Shown here: positions 52,001 to 60,000 of the stretch, piece after piece
Layout of the letters: each line of letters begins with the position of its first letter
Position numbering within the stretch: the stretch's first letter is position 1
Assembly: GCA_964035545.1 (NCBI GenBank)
Contig: OZ037770.1
Location: 3,021,662 to 3,081,661, forward strand
Length of the DNA: 60,000 bases
Reading direction: 5' to 3'
Source: Bugula neritina
Lineage: Eukaryota > Bryozoa > Gymnolaemata > Cheilostomatida > Bugulidae
Notes under the pieces: model-generated
Database searches by the model: none
Seen by the model: only the letters and a program-made list of their open reading frames with translations
Told to the model about the DNA's origin: nothing
Translations under genes and position numbers: made by a program

Positions 52001-55000
52001 ATTGTTGGAATAATGCAAAGCTGTTTTTCCAAAAGAATCTCTCTGTAGCAAGATGCTACAATTCTCCTCTTGAAGATTTTCTAAAATGATTTTGATGATT
52101 TGTGGATCAGATGCATAATGAAGTGCAGTTCGGCCCTTTTCATCACAAAGAGTGCTGATTGATTTCCAGTCGTCGCATTGATCAAAAATTTCTTGAACCA
52201 ATTCAACTTTACCTTGTCTAGCTGCAATATGAAGCACCGTTTGTCCGTCATTGTTTGTTTCCTGCAGTATTTTATTCTTTTCACTTTCATTACTTATTGC
52301 ATTTAAAATTTCACGGCATACAGCTGATGTTGATGCATGATGCAATGCTGTCATACAATTTGTGTCTTTATCAAATAAAGAATCGTATGGTAGCACAGTG
52401 AGTATATATGATACCATCTCATGGCAGCCATTGCGCGATGCTATGTGCAAGGAATTCATATGTACATCTCGAGTGTACATTTGTAAATAGTTGGCTCTTG
52501 AATTTATGTCAATGGTATTCAAAAGAGTTTCAGCAAGCTGTACATTGCCAACATAATGCAATGGTACTTTGCCATTTTGATCTTGCTTGCTCAGCAGCAA
52601 ATGGTAGTCAACTGTTTCACCCAGTATTCGATCTACAAGGTTGATTTGCTTTTCAATGGCTTGGTGGAAAAAGCTTTTTTCATCATCTGAGCTGGATGTA
52701 AGCACCACACTGTTTTTTAAGCTAATTTTACTAGCATCAGCAAGTAAATGAAGCAGTGGTTTATGCCTCATTTTCAATGTCTGATTTAGAACTTTTACAT
52801 TAGCCAGTCTAAATGTTAATAAGGCATTTAAATTTCTGCGATTTAATTTTTTAACACCAGCCAAAGCCAAATCAACATTTACTGTTTTGTTCTCAGAGGT
52901 TCTGAGAATATAACTTGCTAATAAGCTATTGTTAATGTAAGTCAATTTGATACTGCCTCTAACTCTTTCAAATAGCAATGACTCTTTGCTCATCAAATTA
53001 ACATAGAGAAAGTTTGAAAAATGCGGCCTAATCATAACTGTTGGATATATCTCGTCCTTATGGTCATTGAAGCTATTGGCTTCAGCGAATTTCAAGAGAC
53101 TGGTAGTTGTTTTTATTAAAGCGATTTCATGTGCTGACAAAAGAGTATCCAACAAAAATTCTACAACATCAAATCTTTCTTGGATAGCTGCTGCCATCAC
53201 CATATCAAATTCGTTCTTTTCAACTCCTGAAAGTATATAATTCGCTTTGTCTTCCTGAGGTATGATACTTAAAATACAACTGATAACTTCAAGATATTTG
53301 GCATAATGGAAAGGCAGTTTGTTACTGGTATCCTTGTGCCACAACAAAGCTTCAAGACTCATATTGAATGATAAATAAAACGAAATCAGTTCTTTCGAGT
53401 TCTGCAAACACGCATGATGCAAAACATTTCTTTTGTTGGTATCAACTAAACGTAGTACCTTTTCTTGTTTGGGAGCTTCTATTTTCGCAATTAAATGTTT
53501 TGCTGCTTCAACATCTCTAATCAAATGGAGTGCTGTCCTACCATTGTTATCTAGGAGTTCAATAAAGGCTTCATCGGGCAAGCAATCTAAATAATATTTC
53601 AACACATCTGTATTGCTATTGAATGCAGCAGTATGTAATGGCGTGTGATTCTTAGATCTGTCAGCAAAGTTTATTATGCTACTAATACCGTGCTTTGAAT
53701 ATTTAATCAAATATTTTGCAACATTTGTGTTTGCTGCATAATGAAGTGGTATTCGGTCATACTTATCTGTTTTCTCAGCAATATCAGTGTAAGAGAAGTT
53801 ATTAACCATGTGTTCTACAACATCAGCAAATCCTCCCTTTGATGCCATGTGTAAAGCAGTTTGATGATTAATTTCTTCAGTTGCACACAGCAGCTCAACA
53901 GCATCAGTAGCGGCATTCAGCAACAGTGCCGATGCACGTCTTGTTTGAGCATAATGCAAAGCAGTACGTCCATTTTTATCTTTTAATGAAGAAAATGAAC
54001 CTTTATAATGTTCTTCAATGTTATCAAGAAGACATCGAACCACATCTGTATGATCATGTATGACTGCTGCATGTAATGGTGTTTGTCCATGCTCTGTGTC
54101 AGCCTTCATCATCATATCCGATTGTCCTTTGGCGATAAGCATAAGCAAAATTTCTTTGTTATAGGCATAATGAAAAACACTGCGGCCTTTTTCATCATTT
54201 TGGGAAATAATTTGATCAGCCCATGGTATCTCCAGAAAAATTCGCACAATATCGGTTCTGCCTTCCTTTAATGCCCTGTGAAATGTTGATAATTTTGTTT
54301 CATCATTTCCTTCATCTAATACAATTTGGTTTTGAATTGGTTCAAAACTATTTAGTAGCACCTTTACTATTTGGTCATTTTGAGCATAATTTAATGGAAC
54401 CTTATCATAAATGTCTCGCTTAAAAAGTAGAGCATCACTCGTAAGAATACTACAGATATACTTGACCACTTCGTGTCTATTTTGCCCAGCAGCTATGTGC
54501 AGCACAGTTTGATTTTTGTCATCAGTAGCGGAAAGATAATTTTCTACATGATGTTTATCAATACTATTTACGAGACATTCTGCAACAACCTTAGATCTTG
54601 CTTCATGCAATGGGGTTTTCCGACTTTTACCTTTAATGAAAGCTAGCGAAAAGTTTGTCATGCAACAATTTTCACATACCTTTGTTCGACTGGGTTTTCT
54701 AGGCTGTATATCTGAGAACGTTTGCCCACTGGTGCTGATATCTCTTTGAAAATCTGTATACAAGCCTATATTTGCATTTTGGTACAAACAGATGTTTTCG
54801 CTTTCATCAATGCCAATTGCTTCATAACTGAGATTATTACAGTTGCAGGGCGCCATAAAAGCAGTGATGTCATTAATTGTTTTCACATGAATAAGGCTGC
54901 AAAAAGTCTCTACCAGATCTAAGTTGTCTTTTTGAGCTGCTAAATGCAGTGCCGTGTTGCCATCAGCATCTCCTGCAGTTAAAAACTTTCTCTGATACTT

Positions 55001-58000
55001 GGTTTCTATTGCTGAAAGTAACTGTTTAGCTACATTAGCTGTAGAAGCATTGTGTAAAGCAGTTCTACCTTGGCTATCTCTCTGAAGAAAAAATTTGATA
55101 TTGGATGATGGTATTTTTGACAGAATTAAACTTAGCAGATCGTGGTGGTCCAAGTTTACAGCTAAGTGAAGAATGGTGGCCCCATTATAGCTGCAAAGCT
55201 CTAAATCATCAACAAAATTATGCAGCTGTGCTGGGGGTTGAAAATCATCAGACATTCTTCCAAGAAAGTACTCAACAAGTTTCATTTTGTCAGTTCTCAC
55301 TATAAAATGCAGCGCAGTTTCTTGATTATTATCTTGCATTGTTAACAATTTTCTGCTTTCGCCAAATTCTAGTTGCTTGAGAAAAAAATGCATTGTAGAT
55401 TCTTTTTCTACATAAAACAAAGCATTTCGACCATATTTATCTCTAGATGTTAGCAACTCAGTCACAGAAACATTGCATTCGCACAAGGATCTGGCTGCAT
55501 CATCTTTGCCATTTACAAGAGTGGTATGCAGGGCAGTCATCTGATTTACATCTTGTTCAAAAATGAAAAATGAAAAGTTTGCTGTAGATACAGCATTGGT
55601 AAGAATCTGCACCATGTCCTTGTTCATAGCATAATGAAGTGCTGTTCTCCTCTTATTGTCTTTCTGTAAAAACAGAGAATCATCAGGCAAAAACATATTG
55701 CATATGTATCTAGCGACATCAAACCTATCATCCTGAGAAGCCAGATGCAAAGCAGTTTGTCCAAGAATATCTTTATTCTTCAAATAGTTCATAACCTCTC
55801 CTTCTTTTATGCTGCTGATTATTGCACGGGCTGCTCTTTCATTACAGGCTCTATGGAGGACAGATTCACCAAACTCGTTGGGTTCATTAAAATGATTGGC
55901 ATCATACTTTGTTCTTAGCAAGTACTCGAGTACTTCTACTCTACCTTGTTCTGATGCATCATGTAACACAGAGCTGTTAGTGTTATCATTCTTGTATTCA
56001 AAATCTATAGCACTAGCAGCATCAACAAGAATCTTTGCTGTTTCAGCATTCAAAGCAACATGAAGCGGTGATTTTCCATATTCATTATATGTAAAAAGCT
56101 GCAATTTAAATTGTGTTATTGACAACAAAAACTGAAGAATAGCTGTTCTGCCACCTGTTGCCATATCATGCACTACTGAATTGCCATCCTTATCAGATTT
56201 AAAGGTGAAAAGTTCCTTTTCTGCTGCTTTTACAATTATTCGAACTATGGGAAGGGAGTTTGCTTTGTGCAAGATAGATTTGCCCAACTCATTTTTTGAA
56301 CTGATGAGCTTCAACTTGCCAAGACCTTTAAAAGTTTCACAGAGATTATGCAATAAGAGCACACAATTTTCTGTAGCAGCTTTGTGTATCACTTGAATAA
56401 GCAAACTAGTATTGGTAAACTTAGTTGGCCAAATATAGCGGTATAGTTTTGACATTTGAAGTAAAGTATCGATTACCTGCAGATTACAGCTCTCAAGAGC
56501 ATAATCAATTGGTAGTCGGTTATATTTGTCAATAATATAAGCTGGGTTCTCAGGAAGATCTGAAACACGTTGGCACACATGCCTAACGAGCTCAAACAAA
56601 TTTGCTTTTGCAAAAATATGAAGAGGTGTTCTCTTTTGATTGTCCAACATACAGAACAAAGTATTGACCTGTGAAAAGTTTTCTCTAGCATACTTTATAA
56701 AAAGTTTAATAACTGAAGCCTCCTCACAGTAGTGCAGTGGAGTTTTACCATACATGTCTTTAGCAACAAGCAGATTTGAGCAGACGTGATAACTTGTTAC
56801 CTTGATTTGTTCAGCATCCTGTTCTTCTGCTATATCAAATTTGAAATCTGTAGCTTTCAAAATACATTCGGCCACTTTACTGTTGGCATTTGCATAATGT
56901 AGAGCATTTTTGTTGAAGATGTCAGTTTTTAATAGCAATTCAGATTGAGTTACCGGGAATCTATTAGTTAAAACCTGTACGACTCCTTCCCGAGAATGTA
57001 TTATAGCTGTATGTAAAGCTGTTCGCATTTTGTTGTCAACAATTAAAACACATTCTGGGGCAAGTGTTTGCATAAAATCGAGAATAGCTTTCAAGACCTC
57101 ACCATTTGTTGCATGATGAAGTGGTGTTTGGCCATTATCGTCTTGTCGAAACAAAGCATTTTTGTATGATACAGCTAACTCAGAAAACAGCTGCACTACA
57201 TCACATCTCCCATTTTTAGCAGCTTCATGTAAGGAATTGACGTCCAAATTTTCAAAAGGCAAGAATTTTTCCAACAAGTAACAGTCTATGCTGCTATTAG
57301 TAGCATAACAAAGAGCTGTTTTGTCATAGACATCTAATTGCAAAAGAAACTGGACATCTTTCGAGCTGTTAGATATTAGACTGCATATGTATGCAACAAC
57401 TTCCGTTCTTCCCATTGCTGATGCCAAGTGCAAAGCTGTAGCCCCAAAACTATCTAGTGCCTGAGACAAATATTCAATTTTATTTGCAGGGTTAATTGCA
57501 TTTAAAATGATTTGTGTCATTTGTTTTGATTCTGCCAAATGAATAGGCAGTCTTCCTTGTGAGTTCTTTTGGCTCAAAAGATTTTTGTATGTTTGGCTAC
57601 TACAAATTTGTTCCACCAAATCAACCTGATTCTTGCCAACTGCATTCAAAAATAAGTTTCCCAATGAACTTTTAGCGCTATTAAACCAAGAAAGCTCAGT
57701 GCAATCCGATGATATGGCTTTTAAGACAGAGATAAGAATGCTTTCATTTTCACTTTTGATTGCATAGTCTAATACAGAAAGACCTGAACTATCTTCTAAG
57801 CCCCAACAGGTTTTGCATTCTGATAGGCAAGTGCAAAGAAAAGCTGTTACTAACTCCAGATTCTGTGAAATCACTGAATGAAGTACAATTATTTTATTTT
57901 TGTCAGGTAATAAAATCAACTTTTTGAAAAGATTTGTTTGCACCACAGCAAGACCATTATCTTCTGTTTGCAGCAAATGAGGGTTGGCAAAACGCCCATT

Positions 58001-60000
58001 GCCAGCTTTAGTTGGAATCTGCATATTTAATGAAAAATTTGCCGCTTGTCTAGCAGATGAAATATAAAATCTTGCATTAACTTGTTCACTCAAAATTTGT
58101 AGAAAATCAATTGTTTTGTCGCTTGAGTTACTAATATAGTGCAATGCTGTTTTACCTGCTGCATCTTGCTTAGACATCAGTAAAAAATTGTCAATTTTCA
58201 ACGAACACAAATATGTTGCTACATCATACCGATTGTTCATAATTGCAAAATGCATTGCTGTTTGATCATTTTTATCGAGTTTAAACAAAAATGGTTCTAA
58301 TGTGTTTTCACCAACACACTGAATAACTTTATGAGCAATATCGGAGTTTGCTGCATAATGCAAAAGAGTACGCCCTAAGTCATCTTCAGAAAAAAATATG
58401 CTTCTATCACTAATGGTTGTGGTGGCATATATGAGTATATCTACAATTTCAGCATGACAAGCACAATGCCAGACAGTTTGCCCTTTATTGTTCTTCTGGT
58501 AAATCAGCTCTTTGCTCAGCAGATCATTTTCTAATAGACATTGCAAGATGTCAGTTCGGCCATCTTCTGCAACCAAATGAAGCAAAGTACTTTTCTGAAA
58601 GTTCACAGCTTTTAAAAGTGTTTCAGTTATAGACTTGCCAACTATGTTCAACGTGGTCTCTACAATCTGCCTATTTTTAGCTAGGTGTAATACGGTATTG
58701 CCAGCCTGATCTTGTTGAAACAACAAAGCTTTATTTAACGATGTTACACTACACAGCATCTGAAAGACATCTACATTCCCATTATCAGAAGCAATATGTA
58801 AAGCTGTTTTTCCTGTGATGTCCTTTCCTCTTAACAACTCTACCATGTTGTCAATACTTATCAATGAGAGTTGCTCACATTCAACCTCAGAAGATTGTTC
58901 TGAGCCCGGCATCTGCATCATAAGAGCACAGAAGTATTGGAGGACGTCTATTAGCTCATCATTCATAGCAACCCTGTGAAATATGCTACTGCCTGAATGA
59001 TCGAGTAGGTGAAATATTTTGCCTAACTCTGCTAACTCTATTACTTCGGCAAGAATTCTTGCAACATCAAAACTTTTCACGTAATGAAAAACTGATCTTC
59101 CTAAATGGTCCACCTGCAGTAAAGACTCAATACCCCAGTTTGCAATACTATATTCATCTTCCTTCACTAAAAACTGGTAGCCTGGAAACGTTTGTTTGCT
59201 ACAAACACTAACTAAGTACTCCACCAACAACAAAATGTCGCTTTTGACTGCATCGTGTATAAAAGTTATGTCCTCTCCGCATGTGCTAAAGACATTCATC
59301 ATTTTTAGATACTTAGCAACTTCTTCCCGATCTTCATCCTCTGCAAATTCAGCTGCATTTTGTCCATCTTCATCCACTAGGGTCAAACACATGCTATCGG
59401 TATTCTCTAAAATAATTTGAACAGTCTCAACGTTTAAAGCATAATGCAGTGGGGTCCGGCCTTTCAAATCTGGCTTTAGTAAGCACTCTCTTGGTCCTAC
59501 CAGCTCATAATCACCAGATTTACAATCATTTAAATTGAGACTAAACAGGTATTCCAAAAGGTCAGTATATCCAGATTTTGCAGCGTAGTGGGCAACTGTC
59601 ATTCCTTTAATATCGTGTGCACAAACAAGTTTCTGATGATTTGAAGTAAAAGCATATGATAAAATCACTTTTGCCATTGTCGAGGTGATGCAATAATGAA
59701 ATGCTGTTCGACCAGACCTATCACGAGACATTAACCATCTATCACTTTTATCACTAGCATTTGTCACTATAAGTCTGTCACAAAGAAACTCAACTCGCTT
59801 CACATCTTGAGTAAGCACAGCATCATGCATTACATTTGTATCTTGACATTTTTCAAACCCAGCTGGCACATTCTTCTCAGAAGGCTGTTCTGCAGGAATA
59901 CAAATCTCATATACATGTACTTCTTGTGCGTGATCGCTCATTAAATCTTCGTAGATGTATTCATCGTTGAGACTCGTGTTGGTTAACCTTGAAGTGATAC
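48110..60000 (-). CDS. Giant ankyrin-repeat protein with C-terminal caspase domain
   Basis: Exons (minus): 51146 to the window edge, 50760-50860, 49846-50107, 49452-49667, 49139-49368 and 48110-48470 (stop TAA). Phases at the five junctions (0, 2, 0, 0, 2) all agree. Counting from Met at 59941 gives 3,321 codons including the stop; the frame stays open to the edge, so the true start may lie outside. Residues about 60-2780 hold some 60 ankyrin repeats ([17 protein letters not shown]) in one intronless exon. A linker follows, with no CARD, DED or death domain seen. The caspase region runs from about 3020: GRALIVCN, pocket Arg candidate R3032 (GREGG), catalytic H3090 (IMSHGD), catalytic C3132 (LWLSFCRG), p10 strand [10 protein letters not shown], pocket Arg candidate R3205 (SPR). 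The His-Cys spacing of 42 equals that of human caspase-3 (H121, C163). Likely an Asp-directed cysteine protease on an ankyrin scaffold, perhaps a death or immune sensor; that role is inference. Confidence 0.88.
48481..48681. repeat. (AT)n tract in caspase intron 5
   Basis: About 200 bp of AT dinucleotides with few interruptions, ending ten bases from the acceptor of the last caspase exon. Confidence 0.95.
48765..48929. repeat. Near-perfect 79-bp hairpin (foldback element)
   Basis: 48765-48843 is the reverse complement of 48851-48929 with one mismatch, separated by TATGATG. Weaker symmetry extends to about 48745 and 48948 (ATTAGAAGAA / TTCTTCTAAT). (AT)n tracts lie on both sides. It sits in the intron between the catalytic-Cys exon and the last exon of the ankyrin-caspase gene. 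Confidence 0.92.
48949..49098. repeat. (AT)n tract right of the hairpin
   Basis: About 150 bp of AT dinucleotides with scattered C and G, forming the second flank of the foldback element. Confidence 0.93.
50234..50538. mobile_element. 305-bp hAT-type MITE in ankyrin-caspase intron 2
   Basis: Ends CAGCGGCTGTTCAAC and (reverse complement) CAGAGGTGTTCAAC are inverted repeats. ATCTATGC (50226-50233) and ATCTAAGC (50539-50546) form an 8-bp duplication with one change. The interior is homologous to 26379-26718, with stretches such as AAAACTACAATTATTTTT and GATTCATA. Confidence 0.85.
51053..51061 (-). promoter_or_regulatory. Alternative 5' splice site directly after a stop codon
   Basis: On the minus strand the ankyrin frame ends TAT TAG and GTAAGG follows at once. 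This matches the donor consensus better than the inferred functional donor 87 bases upstream (AAG then GTAGTG at 51145). Use of this site, or intron retention, would give an ankyrin-only protein of 2,960 residues counted from Met 59941. Confidence 0.35.

Noticed and set aside
52081-59420. Short frames on both strands inside the ankyrin exon
   Set aside because: They are shadows of the long ankyrin frame in other reading frames, with no independent signature.

Overview
The window is nuclear DNA from an invertebrate animal. It is AT-rich, has canonical GT-AG introns from under 100 bp to 6.5 kb, and carries much tandem and low-complexity repeat, hAT-type miniature elements, tRNA-derived SINEs and a degraded LINE. 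A caspase together with REV1 and an RBBP6-type RING protein points to Metazoa. The sequence does not fix the phylum.

Layout from left to right: (1) 0.57-3.8 kb, minus strand: the 3' part of a 2-oxoglutarate/Fe(II) dioxygenase of the isopenicillin-N-synthase-like family. Its last intron holds an 18-bp minisatellite split by a MITE, and a LINE fragment lies just upstream. (2) 8.37-28.56 kb, plus strand: a complete 18-exon REV1 (Y-family translesion polymerase) with long repeat-filled introns. (3) 32.7-36.4 kb, plus strand: an RBBP6-like RING protein of about 358 aa with no recognisable DWNN or zinc-knuckle exons. (4) 38.7-41.3 kb, minus strand: a small secreted protein with a PAN/apple module and a F5/8C (fucolectin-type) module. 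(5) 43.0-44.0 kb, plus strand: a broken partial copy of the RBBP6-like gene. (6) 44.3-46.4 kb, minus strand: a doubtful small gene. (7) 48.1-60.0 kb, minus strand: a giant gene that runs off the right edge.

The last gene is the main discovery. An uninterrupted exon of at least 8.8 kb encodes some 60 ankyrin repeats. It joins in frame, through five canonical introns with matching phases, to a complete C-terminal caspase domain with the catalytic His and Cys and both substrate-pocket Arg candidates. The predicted product is at least about 3,320 aa: a large ankyrin scaffold with a protease effector. I know of no described caspase with this architecture. A strong alternative 5' splice site directly after a stop codon could make an ankyrin-only form.

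The genes do not form an obvious pathway. All exon boundaries were read by eye from splice consensus, phase agreement and protein-family resemblance. No alignment, transcript or database search was available.
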